The notes below the pieces were generated by a model. The model saw nothing but the letters and a program-made list of their open reading frames with translations. It did not search any database and was not told where the DNA came from. Source: an uncultured Kordiimonas sp. (GTDB lineage Bacteria; Pseudomonadota; Alphaproteobacteria; Sphingomonadales; Kordiimonadaceae). Taken from it: 64,000 bases of DNA. The stretch lies in NCBI GenBank assembly GCA_947503575.1, contig CANNDZ010000001.1, positions 620,001 to 684,000 on the forward strand. The letters are read 5' to 3'. Positions 8,867 to 17,255 of the stretch are shown one piece after another. Made by a program: the position numbers and the translations under genes. Each line of letters opens with the position of its first letter. Positions within the stretch are counted from its first letter, which is position 1.

Positions 8867-9043
8867 ATGAACGGAATGACCCTTATGCCTCTCGTCACTT
8901 CTACTATACGCCCCGCTGGGGATCGTTTTTCAGGCGTGATCGTTGATACGGTATTAGATCGTCACACAGGCCGCCACACAGGTAGTCGGGTAGCGGTCGC
9001 TGAGCGACGCCAACGTCGTCGTAACCGGCAAGGTCGCCATTAA
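8867..9043 (+). CDS. Possible 58-residue basic ORF in the psp leader
   Basis: Small ORF between the sigma-54 promoter and pspA. ATG 8867 follows AAAGGAACA with suitable spacing. The product starts with a hydrophobic/neutral half (MNGMTLMPLVTS) and ends in an Arg-rich tail (RRQRRRNRQGR). I do not recognise a family. It lies in the transcribed leader of pspA and ends 157 bases before it. It could be a genuine small protein, a leader peptide, or chance: the remaining 157 bases to pspA also need an explanation. Confidence is low because length and composition alone do not separate these options. Confidence 0.35.
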   Translation: MNGMTLMPLVTSTIRPAGDRFSGVIVDTVLDRHTGRHTGSRVAVAERRQRRRNRQGRH

Positions 9044-9200
9044 GCTTTGATTCAAAAGGCCCGGGTATGACAGCGAAGGGCCGTGTGAGCGAATAAAAGA
9101 GGCCTCAAGGCTCATAAGGAACGCCCACGGAAACGTCCTAAAAAAATGGCCAACAAGGTCCGGGACACACGCGAGGAACACAAGAAAGGAAACTAGAACA

Positions 9201-9917
9201 ATGGGTATTTTTTCCCGCCTGACAGACATCGTAAATTCCAACATCAACGCCATTCTGGATACGGCGGAGGACCCGGAAAAAATCATCCGCATGGTGATCC
9301 AGGAAATGGAAGACACCTTGGTTGAGGTGCGTTCTAGCGCTGCCAAAACCATCGCTGACCAGAAAGATATCAAGCGCCGTCTGGGTAAATTGGACAAGGC
9401 CCAGGCTGACTGGGAAAAGAAAGCAGAACTGGCCATTTCCAAGGGACGGGATGACCTGGCCAAGGGTGCGTTGGTAGAAAAAGCCAAGCTGGCAGACATG
9501 ACAGCGCATTTGCAGGAAGAGGCAAACCATCTTGACGAAGCGCTGAAGCGCAACGAAGAGGACGTGATTAAACTGGAAGCCAAGCTGCGGGAAGCACGGG
9601 CGAAAAAAGCGTCCATCCAGGCGCGGCACAACACGGTGTCCAACACGGTGCGCATTCGCCGCAACCTGAATGACAACCGCATCCAGGATGCTTTTGACCG
9701 GTTTGATAAAGTTGATGCCCGCCTCGATCGGCTGGAAGCTGAGGCTGAATCGATGGATCTGGGTAAAGGCGAAACACTGGCCGAGGAAATCGCAGGCCTT
9801 GAGGCAGACGACGATATTGAAAAAGAGCTGGAAGCCCTGAAGGCAAAAGCGGCAGGTACCGCCAATGACAATAAAAAAGTGCCTGCCACCAAGTCAAAAA
9901 AATCTGCATCAAAGTAA
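9201..9917 (+). CDS. pspA: PspA, phage shock protein A (IM30/Vipp1 family)
   Basis: Membrane-associated ESCRT-III-like protein that stabilises the inner membrane and represses PspF in unstressed cells. The 238 residues begin MGIFSRLTDIVNSNINA, the amphipathic helix typical of PspA, followed by DPEKIIRMVIQEME and a long charged coiled coil with few aromatics to about residue 215, and a Lys/Ser-rich tail. AAAGGAA lies before the ATG. It is the first long gene of pspA-pspB-pspC behind the sigma-54 promoter. Length and composition are normal for the family. Confidence 0.97.
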   Translation: MGIFSRLTDIVNSNINAILDTAEDPEKIIRMVIQEMEDTLVEVRSSAAKTIADQKDIKRRLGKLDKAQADWEKKAELAISKGRDDLAKGALVEKAKLADMTAHLQEEANHLDEALKRNEEDVIKLEAKLREARAKKASIQARHNTVSNTVRIRRNLNDNRIQDAFDRFDKVDARLDRLEAEAESMDLGKGETLAEEIAGLEADDDIEKELEALKAKAAGTANDNKKVPATKSKKSASK

Positions 9918-9934
9918 GGCCCAAATAGAGCCAA

Positions 9935-9962
9935 GAGTGTCCGGGCTCATCACCCGGCGCTC
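9935..9962 (+). repeat. Intercistronic hairpin between pspA and pspB
   Basis: CCGGG at 9941-9945 pairs with CCCGG at 9953-9957 around the loop CTCATCA, with partial pairing continuing outward (GAGTGT against CGCTC). No T tract follows, so it is not a standard terminator. It could protect the pspA mRNA 3' end and give PspA higher expression than PspB and PspC. Confidence 0.4.
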
Positions 9963-10001
9963 CTAACAAGAAGCTTAAAACACTAAAAAAAGGCCCAAAA
10001 A

Positions 10002-10232
10002 ATGCCTGACGCAATTCCAATCATACTTTTTTCCTTCGTCATACCGCTTTGGATCATTTTTCACTATGTCACCAAGTGGAAGCAAATGAAGGGCATTTCG
10101 CCCGAAGACGAAGCATCCCTTAGTGACCTGCGCACTGCTGCTGACCGGCTAGAAGACCGTCTGCGCACCATGGAGCGCATCATGGACGACGAAATACCTG
10201 ACTGGAGGAGCCGCCATAATGACAAGTTTTAA
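10002..10232 (+). CDS. pspB: PspB, phage shock envelope-stress protein B
   Basis: Inner-membrane partner of PspC that relays envelope stress to PspA-PspF. The 76-residue protein has one N-terminal transmembrane helix (about residues 5-23, IPIILFSFVIPLWIIFHYV), followed by KWKQMKG and an amphipathic helix with heptad-like Leu/Met spacing (LRTAADRLEDRLRTMERIM), the standard PspB plan. Its end overlaps the pspC start by 14 bases, which suggests translational coupling. Confidence 0.93.
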   Translation: MPDAIPIILFSFVIPLWIIFHYVTKWKQMKGISPEDEASLSDLRTAADRLEDRLRTMERIMDDEIPDWRSRHNDKF

Positions 10233-10611
10233 GAAAAGCCCAACGCGTCTCTATAAAAATCCTCATCAGGGCAAAATAACGGGTGTATGTGCCGGCATCG
10301 CAGACTATTTCGATGTCAAAGTCTCGGTGGTTAGGGTCCTGTTTGTTTTGGGTGCTTTGTTCACTGGAATTTGGCCGTTTGTGATTGGCTATATCATCGC
10401 CTCCATGTGCCTCGATCCGAAGCCTCGTGATCTTTACGAAGATGACAGGGAAGAACAGTTTTGGAAGCAAGCGCGCAAGTCGCCTGACTATACTGCTGCT
10501 GAACTCCGTCGTCGTTTCCGCGACATCGAGCGCCGCACAAATGAAATGGAAGCCTATATGACCAGTAAGCGGTACCGTCTGGAGCGGGAGCTGAAAGCGC
10601 TCGAGGACTAA
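10219..10611 (+). CDS. pspC: PspC, phage shock envelope-stress protein C
   Basis: Inner-membrane stress sensor working with PspB. The 130 residues start with a PspC domain: RLYKNPHQGKITGVCAGIADYF, then VRVLFVLGALFTGIWPFVIGYIIA as the membrane helix (about residues 37-65). The cytosolic C-terminus is a charged helix (RRRFRDIERRTNEMEAYM) of the kind seen in alpha- and gammaproteobacterial PspC. GGAGGAGCC-like sequence ahead of ATG 10219 lies inside pspB. A terminator follows 50 bases downstream, so the operon ends here. Confidence 0.94.
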   Translation: MTSFKKSPTRLYKNPHQGKITGVCAGIADYFDVKVSVVRVLFVLGALFTGIWPFVIGYIIASMCLDPKPRDLYEDDREEQFWKQARKSPDYTAAELRRRFRDIERRTNEMEAYMTSKRYRLERELKALED

Positions 10612-10663
10612 AAAGGATACCCAGAGACTATCTTTCCCTTCCTCCCGGAACGCGAAAGAGATA

Positions 10664-10697
10664 CGGCGGGCCACATCTGTTGGTCCGCCGCTTTTTT
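10664..10697 (+). terminator. Rho-independent terminator of the psp operon
   Basis: GGCGGGCCA at 10665-10673 pairs with TGGTCCGCC at 10681-10689 (one G-T pair) around a 7-base loop, followed by CTTTTTT. The hairpin abuts the stop codon of the convergent MFS gene. Confidence 0.85.
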
Positions 10698-12060
10698 AGT
10701 TTTCATCCAGCGCTGCAAGGCGCGCTTCTTCTTTTTCCAGCTCTGCCGCAAAAGCCTTCCGTCCCCACAGAAATGTAGCGATACCCAGCGGCGTTGTGAA
10801 TGCGCCAAGCAGCACGAGAGACCAATGCAGCATCATGATGTCACCACCAAACAACTGGTCGGTAAATAGTCCCAGCAAAAAGGGCCCCAAACCATAACCC
10901 AGCACCGTCGTGCACAGCACATACATGGCTATCACCTGGCCCCGCATCTGGTTGGGCGTGATAATCTGCATAGCGGCATACGCCACCCCTGAGGGCAAAT
11001 TGATAAAAATATTTGAGAGCCCAAGAACTGCCCAGGCGAGAGTTGTATCGCCGACGAACGGAAATATAAGGCTTGGCAGAGCGTATCCCAGCGGCGCGGT
11101 CATGAGGGCGAGAATGTGAGCATCCTTGCGTCCCTTTTTGTACCAGCGGTCCGCCAACACGCCGCCCAGCAAAAGCCCGGCAGGGCCAGTGATAATAGTA
11201 ATGCTGCCGAACGTCAGGCCGATATCTGCCGCTGACATGCCATGATAATTTTGGAAAAACAGCGCAATGAACGTGGCGCTGCCGAACCCCAGCGCAGCAT
11301 TGAGTGATACCCCCATGCACACTGTTGCATAGGCTTTGCCTTTACTGCGCACATAGGTTGCCACCTCCTTGAGGGGCAACGCTTCTCCCGCACCAGTGGC
11401 CCCTTTTCGAACTGGTTCTTTGAAGGTCCACATAAGGGCTGTCATAATCATGCCGGGGATGCCAACCATTAAAAATACTTTTTTCCAGCCCGTGATCATG
11501 AGGTCAGTGCTCAGCTCGATGTCTGGTACATAGTCGGCAAGCGCAATAACGCTGCCGCCAACCATGAAGGCGAGGGCGGTGCCTACCGGAATGCCCATTG
11601 AATAAACCGACAGAGCGGTTGCGAGCCTATGTTTGGGAAAACTATCTGCGAGCAAGCTGTTGGCCGCTGGCGCGAGGGTTGCTTCTCCGACACCGACACC
11701 CATTCGATATAGAAATAGCGTGGTGAAACTTTTGGCCGTTGCAGTCGCCGCCGTCATCAGGCTCCAGAAAAATAACCCAAAAGCAATCAGGCCGCGCCTG
11801 CTTTTGCTGTCAGCAATGCGTGCGCACACCAAACCAAAAGCCGCATAAAAAATGGCAAAGGCGAACCCGGTAAGCAGACCAAACTGTGTGAGGCTGATTT
11901 CAAACTCGTCAATGATTGGCCGTGCCAGTAACCCCAGTATCTGCCGGTCAATGAAACTGATGGTGTAGATAATCAACAGCAAAAACACCATGTACCAGGC
12001 GACAAGGGGTTTCGGGTAAATCTCGGTGCCTGAGGTGGCAGGTTGGTTTTCCCCGCTCAT
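10696..12060 (-). CDS. MFS transporter, Spinster-like
   Basis: Major facilitator permease with twelve hydrophobic segments. The open frame reaches 12219, but ATG 12060 has GGGAG about 6 bases upstream and starts MSGENQPATSG, so the protein is 454 residues. TM1 reads AWYMVFLLLIIYTISFIDRQILGLL; the FIDRQ and the following loop (ARIADSKSRRG, equivalent of the MFS DRxGRR loop) resemble Spinster-like members common in sphingomonads and other alphaproteobacteria. A large central loop separates the two halves. The substrate cannot be deduced. It is a single gene, divergent from sufE. Confidence 0.9.
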   Translation of the reverse strand: MSGENQPATSGTEIYPKPLVAWYMVFLLLIIYTISFIDRQILGLLARPIIDEFEISLTQFGLLTGFAFAIFYAAFGLVCARIADSKSRRGLIAFGLFFWSLMTAATATAKSFTTLFLYRMGVGVGEATLAPAANSLLADSFPKHRLATALSVYSMGIPVGTALAFMVGGSVIALADYVPDIELSTDLMITGWKKVFLMVGIPGMIMTALMWTFKEPVRKGATGAGEALPLKEVATYVRSKGKAYATVCMGVSLNAALGFGSATFIALFFQNYHGMSAADIGLTFGSITIITGPAGLLLGGVLADRWYKKGRKDAHILALMTAPLGYALPSLIFPFVGDTTLAWAVLGLSNIFINLPSGVAYAAMQIITPNQMRGQVIAMYVLCTTVLGYGLGPFLLGLFTDQLFGGDIMMLHWSLVLLGAFTTPLGIATFLWGRKAFAAELEKEEARLAALDEN

Positions 12061-12197
12061 AAACGCTCCCTTTGCGTGAAGGCCGGTCACTGCGGCGAAA
12101 TGGATGTTGATTTTTGTTGGCAGTTCTTTAGACAGACTGGCAAACGCAGTCGAAGTCAAGGCTTTGTCGACCATCTGCAGTAGAACGGACCTAACCA

Positions 12198-12617
12198 ATG
12201 TCGCTTGAAAATACAACACTTGATGAAATCGTCGATACGTTTGAATTTCTGGATGATTGGGAAGACCGCTACAAAACCATTATCGACCTCGGAAAAAAGC
12301 TGACGCCCCTGGCACCGGAAGAAATGACGGATGCGTTCAAGGTGCGCGGTTGCCAAAGTCAGGTCTGGCTTGTGCCGACCACAGATGCAGATGGGCGTAT
12401 CCATTTTCGCGGTGGCAGTGATGCCCATATTGTGAAAGGGCTGGTTGCGCTGATGATTTTGGTTTTCTCCGGTAAAACAGCGGCTGAAATCAGGGCAATA
12501 GATGCACGGGCTATTCTGGACAGTCTTGGTCTGTCATCTCATTTGTCACCGATGCGGGCAAACGGCCTGTTTTCCATGGTGGAACGCATTCGGGACATCG
12601 CTGAAACCGGCGCATAA
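12198..12617 (+). CDS. sufE: SufE family cysteine desulfurase activator
   Basis: Accepts sulfane sulfur from SufS on its active cysteine and passes it on for Fe-S cluster assembly. The 139 residues show the SufE plan: LDEIVDTFEFLDDWEDRYKTIIDLGKKL, then the acceptor cysteine in VRGCQSQVW (about residue 51), and the C-terminal LGLSSHLSPMRANGL. It lies divergent from the MFS gene and is not in a suf cluster here; standalone sufE genes are common in alphaproteobacteria. A terminator follows. Confidence 0.95.
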   Translation: MSLENTTLDEIVDTFEFLDDWEDRYKTIIDLGKKLTPLAPEEMTDAFKVRGCQSQVWLVPTTDADGRIHFRGGSDAHIVKGLVALMILVFSGKTAAEIRAIDARAILDSLGLSSHLSPMRANGLFSMVERIRDIAETGA

Positions 12618-12636
12618 AAATACGTTGGCGCACAAG

Positions 12637-12660
12637 AAAAGGGGCTCTTAGCCCCTTTTG
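12637..12660 (+). terminator. Rho-independent terminator after sufE
   Basis: AAAAGGGGC at 12637-12645 pairs with GCCCCTTTT at 12651-12659 around the loop TCTTA. A/T flanks on both sides allow use by the convergent symporter gene as well. Confidence 0.8.
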
Positions 12661-12693
12661 CCGATAAAATTTCGCTATTTTGTCTGCTCGCTG

Positions 12694-14061
12694 TTAGCTG
12701 GCAATGATTGTGTTGTAGATAATTGATACAAATACTGCACCAATCGCAACCGGGCATACAAACCGCACCAGAAAATACCATAGCTTGAAGGTGCCGTCTT
12801 CCATGGCCAGTTCGTCCATCATGTTTTTGCGGCTGACAAACCAGCCGACAAACAGCGCGATGAACATGCCCCCTAGCGGCATCATGATATTGTTGGTGAT
12901 ATAGTCCTTGAGGCTCATGAAATCGAGACCAAAGACTTTGACAGTGCCAAGAATGTTACCCGGTTGTCCCCAGGCAGACAGCGTTCCCAGGGCAAATGCC
13001 GCTATGGCAATGTAAACAGAAACCTTTTTGCGGTCGATGCCTGTGCGCTCTTCAACATACGACACAGCTGGTTCCAGAAGCGAAATGGCGCTGGTCACAG
13101 CGGCGACAGTCAGCAGGAAGAAGAACAGCGTGCCGATAATCGCGCCGCCGGGCATTTGGCCAAAGGCTATAGGCAGGGTTGTAAAAACAAGGCCGACGCT
13201 TTGGCCCGGGTTCAGGCCATAGGCAAACACAATCGGGAAGATGGCAAGGCCAGCCAGCAGTGCAACACCGCTGTCAGCCGCAGCGATGGTCACTGCAGAG
13301 CGCGGGATGTTCATGTCCTTGGTCAGGTAAGACCCGTAGGTCATGATGGATCCAAGCGCCAGCGACAGCGAGAAGAAGGCAAGGCCCAGCGCTTGCAGCA
13401 CGGTATTAACATTTAGTTTGCCCCAGTCCGGGTTGAACAGGAAATTCAGTGCGGCGGCAAAATCTGCTGTAATCGCGGAATACAGCATCAGGCCAATCAG
13501 CAAAACAAACAAAGCAGGCATCAGGAAGGTGACGGCTTTTTCAAGGCCGCCCTGGACTCCGCGTGCAACGATAAGGACTGTTATGAGCAGAAAACCGAAA
13601 TGCGCGACGATAGGGTTTACGGGGTCTGTAATAAAGGCGCCGAATGTCTGCGTTGACAGTGCTGCATCATACCCCGCAAAGCCCATGGGTGCTTTCAGGA
13701 GGTAGGCCAGAACCCAACCGCCAACAACGGAATAGAAGCTGATCACGATAAAGCCGCCAACAACGCCGGACCAACCAACAAGGCCCCAGAGTTTGCTGCG
13801 TCCTTCTTCTTTGGCAATTTTCGCCATTGACCCAATGGGCGAGAGTTGCCCGCGTCGACCCATTGAAAGTTCCGCAATCAGAACTGGCAGCCCGACAATG
13901 AAAACAAAAGCGAGATAAATCAGAACAAACGCACCACCGCCGCCTTCGCCAGCCTCGTATGGGAATTTCCAGATGTTACCGAGACCGACGGCACTGCCGA
14001 CCGCTGCCAGCAAAAAGGTCCAGCGCGATGACCAATGCGCGTGTTGTGAAGGTCCAGCCAT
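12694..14061 (-). CDS. Sodium-dependent transporter, NSS/SNF family
   Basis: LeuT-type Na+-coupled amino acid or amine symporter of the inner membrane. The 455 residues begin with HWSSRWTFLLAAVGSAVGLGN followed by IWKFPYEAGEGGGGAFVL, the TM1 sodium and substrate site of the family, then PVLIAELSMGRRGQ. About eleven to twelve membrane segments follow. ALGLAFFSLSLALGSIMTYGSYL is TM6, with its unwound part. GGGAGACAGG upstream supports ATG 14061. Substrate is not readable. A perfect dyad lies 35-50 bases upstream of the start. Confidence 0.95.
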   Translation of the reverse strand: MAGPSQHAHWSSRWTFLLAAVGSAVGLGNIWKFPYEAGEGGGGAFVLIYLAFVFIVGLPVLIAELSMGRRGQLSPIGSMAKIAKEEGRSKLWGLVGWSGVVGGFIVISFYSVVGGWVLAYLLKAPMGFAGYDAALSTQTFGAFITDPVNPIVAHFGFLLITVLIVARGVQGGLEKAVTFLMPALFVLLIGLMLYSAITADFAAALNFLFNPDWGKLNVNTVLQALGLAFFSLSLALGSIMTYGSYLTKDMNIPRSAVTIAAADSGVALLAGLAIFPIVFAYGLNPGQSVGLVFTTLPIAFGQMPGGAIIGTLFFFLLTVAAVTSAISLLEPAVSYVEERTGIDRKKVSVYIAIAAFALGTLSAWGQPGNILGTVKVFGLDFMSLKDYITNNIMMPLGGMFIALFVGWFVSRKNMMDELAMEDGTFKLWYFLVRFVCPVAIGAVFVSIIYNTIIAS

Positions 14062-14094
14062 GGATCCTGTCTCCCCTAGATATTTTTATCCTTG

Positions 14095-14110
14095 TGCCAC
14101 ATTGGTGGCA
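14095..14110. promoter_or_regulatory. Inverted repeat upstream of the symporter gene
   Basis: TGCCAC (14095-14100), ATTG, GTGGCA (14105-14110) form a perfect dyad 34-49 bases before the start codon of the NSS transporter. It may be an operator or a 5' leader hairpin. No regulator gene is adjacent. Confidence 0.35.
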
Positions 14111-14177
14111 TCCCCCTTGTTTTCCATGCTTACCCACCAGCAAACTATAGAAAACCGATGCGCAGCTTTAGCCTTTG

Positions 14178-15002
14178 CTAGCGTGATGTGTCAATGACCG
14201 CGCAATAATCTTGCTGGCTTTTGACGGCGGTACACAGTCTGTCAGCATCTGATTTTTCGCTTACCCGCACACCCAGTCTTACGGCGACGTTGCCGCCGAC
14301 ATCCAGTTCCCACTGGTCGATAATGCCGGTAAGGGCAGGGTAACGGTTTTCCAGCGTGGACTTATTTTGCATGGCGTTATCTATCGAACGATAGCTGGAT
14401 AAATGCACGAACCATTGACCAAGCGGTGATTGGCTTGCGGGGCGATATACTGTGCGTGGTGGCCCGCTGGCAGCGAAGCTGGCGGGGAATTTGCGGCCAT
14501 CAACCACACGCGTAGGGCCAGAAGCGGGTATGCCTTCATGCAAATCAGGCACAGGCGAGAGGTTCACGTCCATTGCCGTTAGAAGTTCTGACAGCGCTGC
14601 AAGCCGCCGTCCGGCTTCGTCTGCTACGGGGCCGTTGGCCAGCACCCGGTCGGCGCATCGTGCGCGTACAATATACTGTGACCCGGTTTGCACGACGCCT
14701 GCATACAGCATTCTTGCGCGCGGGCCTGCACCGGCCTCCTCTAATGCCAAAGCCGTGTAAAATTGGTCAGTTGGCGACACAAGAGGCTCTGCCAGCAACA
14801 CGTCCATTACTTGTTGAGCCCGGCCCTGGCACAAGGCTTCTTGAAGGTCAGGGGCCATTTCCTGAACCATATACCCGTTACTTCGTGAAGCAGACGGATT
14901 GGGCGATAACATCCCGCAAGCGGCAACCAGCGCTAGCGGTAAAAGCTTAATTGATGACAGGAAAACGGAGGACGGGAGTTTTTTGTGCTGTGCGTTTGTC
15001 AT
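14178..15002 (-). CDS. SPOR-domain lipoprotein
   Basis: Predicted outer-membrane or periplasmic lipoprotein binding denuded peptidoglycan. ATG 15002 is used because the upstream gene stops (TGA) one base earlier, a coupling arrangement; the frame also contains a start at 15023. A lipobox follows a hydrophobic segment (LLPLALVAAC, Cys about residue 29). The middle (about residues 45-150) is alanine-rich and helical, TPR-like. The last 75 residues (QWFVHLSSYRSIDNAM ... VRLGVRVSEKSDADRLC ... YCAVI) match a SPOR fold. SPOR proteins act in division or wall turnover, so that role is likely but not shown. It is coupled to the upstream carbonic anhydrase homologue. Confidence 0.78.
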   Translation of the reverse strand: MTNAQHKKLPSSVFLSSIKLLPLALVAACGMLSPNPSASRSNGYMVQEMAPDLQEALCQGRAQQVMDVLLAEPLVSPTDQFYTALALEEAGAGPRARMLYAGVVQTGSQYIVRARCADRVLANGPVADEAGRRLAALSELLTAMDVNLSPVPDLHEGIPASGPTRVVDGRKFPASFAASGPPRTVYRPASQSPLGQWFVHLSSYRSIDNAMQNKSTLENRYPALTGIIDQWELDVGGNVAVRLGVRVSEKSDADRLCTAVKSQQDYCAVIDTSR

Positions 15003-15003
15003 G

Positions 15004-15765
15004 TCACTGTCCACGCGCATCAAGGATCAATCGGTAACCACGCCGCTGGATCGGTCTTGCGTTCTCTGTTCCAATAACACCTTTGATCAGGTCCATTTGT
15101 TCTGCTGATGCTTCAATTGGCTGTTTGTAAATATACCAGTTAACACCTTCTGCGCAGGGGGGAACGGTAAGCGATCCCATATAGCGGTAATAGCTTTTAT
15201 CATCAGGCATCAGATCACGGGCGTTAACCAGAATACTTTCCTGGCGGCTGCGCTGATCGGGTTCCAGTGGCAGATGCGGTAGCAGTTCTGAAAGAGCCCG
15301 ATTTTCCTGGCCTTCCTCTACCATGGCGACAACAATGGCTCGATTGCCATTTGATGCCCGGTGCAAAAATTGGATGGACATGGGGAATTGTTTGCCAGCA
15401 ACCGTGTGTTCTGACGGTGTGCGAAAAACAAACCCGTTCAGGGCCATGACTTTTTTGCCAACACGCAAATAGCTGCCACTTTCATAATCCATTGAGACCA
15501 TCACGCGCTGGTGCGACAGGTTAAGGGCAGATACGGTGTAGTCAGGGCGCAGTCTGTGCATTCTGGCGGGCTCCGTGCCCGAAATATCGATGGGAGACTG
15601 CATCTGTCCTACAGCACACAAGGCATTGCCATCTGACAAAGTATGCCATGTGTCCGGGCCATTTGATCCACTATAACTCCAGGTATCTTGAGCGCTAATG
15701 CCGCTTGCCATCATCACGATGGATGCTGCGATGCTGATCACCCGAGTTGCTGTGCCTGATCTCAT
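15004..15765 (-). CDS. Alpha-carbonic-anhydrase homologue lacking the zinc ligands
   Basis: Secreted protein with the alpha-carbonic anhydrase fold. ATG 15765 has GGAGG five to six bases upstream and begins a signal peptide (MRSGTATRVISIAASIVMM, cleaved near SGISAQ). Family landmarks are clear: WSYSGSNGPDTWHTL, MQSPIDIS, RTPSEHTVAGKQFPM, GSLTVPPCAEGVNWYI. The three zinc histidines are absent: where the family has F-H-F-H before TPSEH the protein reads FVFR, and the third ligand in the M-x-H-x-V-H segment is Gln (MSIQFLH). It should therefore not hydrate CO2. It may be a binding or structural protein like vertebrate CA-related proteins. It is translationally coupled to the SPOR lipoprotein. 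Confidence 0.9.
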   Translation of the reverse strand: MRSGTATRVISIAASIVMMASGISAQDTWSYSGSNGPDTWHTLSDGNALCAVGQMQSPIDISGTEPARMHRLRPDYTVSALNLSHQRVMVSMDYESGSYLRVGKKVMALNGFVFRTPSEHTVAGKQFPMSIQFLHRASNGNRAIVVAMVEEGQENRALSELLPHLPLEPDQRSRQESILVNARDLMPDDKSYYRYMGSLTVPPCAEGVNWYIYKQPIEASAEQMDLIKGVIGTENARPIQRRGYRLILDARGQ

Positions 15766-15821
15766 TTTGTCCTCCAAAACACTGGTGCACCCACACCACG
15801 CCTAAAGCTACACGGGGAACT

Positions 15822-17255
15822 CTAGCTTGAAAAGCCCGTTTCTTCTGCCAATCGTCCGGCAAGGCGTTGAAGTGCAGGCTCTATTTGCTGTGCTGGTAAG
15901 TTCGCGAACCCCAACATGAGCCCCTGCCGGGCTGGGGCCTTTTGATAGCAACGGGATACCGGCGCGGCGCCGATACCGTACGTCCGCACTATGTCAGCCA
16001 GGCGAGCATCTGTGATCTCAGTTCCAGCCATTTTGGGGTGATACCGTGCAAGCAGATGTAGCCCGGCGTCTGATGGTTGAACATCGAGCCAGGCAGCTAA
16101 ATGGTTCGCGGCAGATGCCTCGAACAGGTCTTTGCGTTCCGCATGGACTTTTCTCAAGCGCCTGATATGCCGGCCAAATTCGCCGTCTTCCATGAATGCA
16201 TACAAGATCTGCTGGTTCGTGATGGACGGAAAACTGTCAATAGCCTGTCGCCGTGCTTTCACCGCGTCAACAAGATGTGTCGGCACGACCAGATAACCGA
16301 GACGCAGGGCCGGAAATACTGACTTTGAAAACGTGCCTCCATAAATGACATGCCCGTCGCCATCGATGCCCTGCAACGAGTTCAGCGGGTGGCCGGCATA
16401 GCGAAACTCGCTGTCATAATCGTCTTCTAGGATCAGGCTGCCGGTGTGTTTCGCCCAGGCCAATAGCTCCAGTCGCCGCGCATGGGGCATGGTATATCCC
16501 AGCGGATATTGCCGTGACGGGCTTGTGACTAATAGACCTTTCTTATTGGAGGGCGGACACGCCCCCGCCTCGTCCACATCGGTGAAGGCCACGGTCCGCC
16601 CGGTTGCTTTGGCTGCGTCCAGCATGCCGTCATATCCGGGGTCTTCCATGATAATCGGTTGGTCTGGCGCCAGAACAGCGGACGCAAGGATAAACAAGCC
16701 CTGTTGCAGGCCAGATATAATCATAACCTGATCAGGGTTGCATACGACGTTGCGTGAAGACCGAAGGTGCCCCGCTATTGCAGTCCGCAAGGGGAAGTAT
16801 CCCATAATGTCGCTGTGATGCATTAAATTAGTATCCAGCCGTCGAGCAGTGCGGGCGGCAGTGCGCGCCCATTTTGCTTTGGGAAACTGATCCAGCGCAG
16901 GCATGCCGGAAAGAAGGGGTTGCTGCGCAGGTTTTTGCCGGACTGGGTCCAGCAAAGCGGACGATGGCCGCATGCTTACTAATGTGTCAGGCCTCGCCGC
17001 AGACACGAAGGTTCCGGCCCCGGATTTTGTCTCAAGATATCCCTCGGCAATTAATTGTTCATAACACTGAACAACAGTCACCCGCGCAACGCCAAGGCGG
17101 GCTGCAAGTTCCCGACTGGACGGCAAGCGGGCACCGCCAGGCAGATCAGATTGCAAGATGCCATTTCTGATTTGGTCATAGAGCTGCCGCTGGAGAGGTG
17201 CATCGACAGACGAGTCAAGCTCTGCCCGCCAGAGCGTGGCAATATCATCCTTCAT
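15822..17255 (-). CDS. MocR-type GntR/aminotransferase fusion regulator
   Basis: Transcriptional regulator combining a winged helix with a PLP-binding aminotransferase-like domain. Residues about 15-80 are the GntR DNA-binding domain (LYDQIRNGILQSDLPGGARLPSSREL ... LGVARVTVVQCYEQL). A linker precedes the fold-type-I domain from about residue 120, with SGLQQGLFILA, EDPGYDG, EDDYDSEFRY and the PLP lysine in GGTFSKSVFPALRLGYLV. The 477 residues are normal for PdxR/TauR/GabR-like proteins. It is divergent from a pyridoxamine-phosphate-oxidase-like gene, with direct repeats between them, so that gene is the probable target and PLP or a related vitamer the probable signal. Confidence 0.92.
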   Translation of the reverse strand: MKDDIATLWRAELDSSVDAPLQRQLYDQIRNGILQSDLPGGARLPSSRELAARLGVARVTVVQCYEQLIAEGYLETKSGAGTFVSAARPDTLVSMRPSSALLDPVRQKPAQQPLLSGMPALDQFPKAKWARTAARTARRLDTNLMHHSDIMGYFPLRTAIAGHLRSSRNVVCNPDQVMIISGLQQGLFILASAVLAPDQPIIMEDPGYDGMLDAAKATGRTVAFTDVDEAGACPPSNKKGLLVTSPSRQYPLGYTMPHARRLELLAWAKHTGSLILEDDYDSEFRYAGHPLNSLQGIDGDGHVIYGGTFSKSVFPALRLGYLVVPTHLVDAVKARRQAIDSFPSITNQQILYAFMEDGEFGRHIRRLRKVHAERKDLFEASAANHLAAWLDVQPSDAGLHLLARYHPKMAGTEITDARLADIVRTYGIGAAPVSRCYQKAPARQGLMLGFANLPAQQIEPALQRLAGRLAEETGFSS

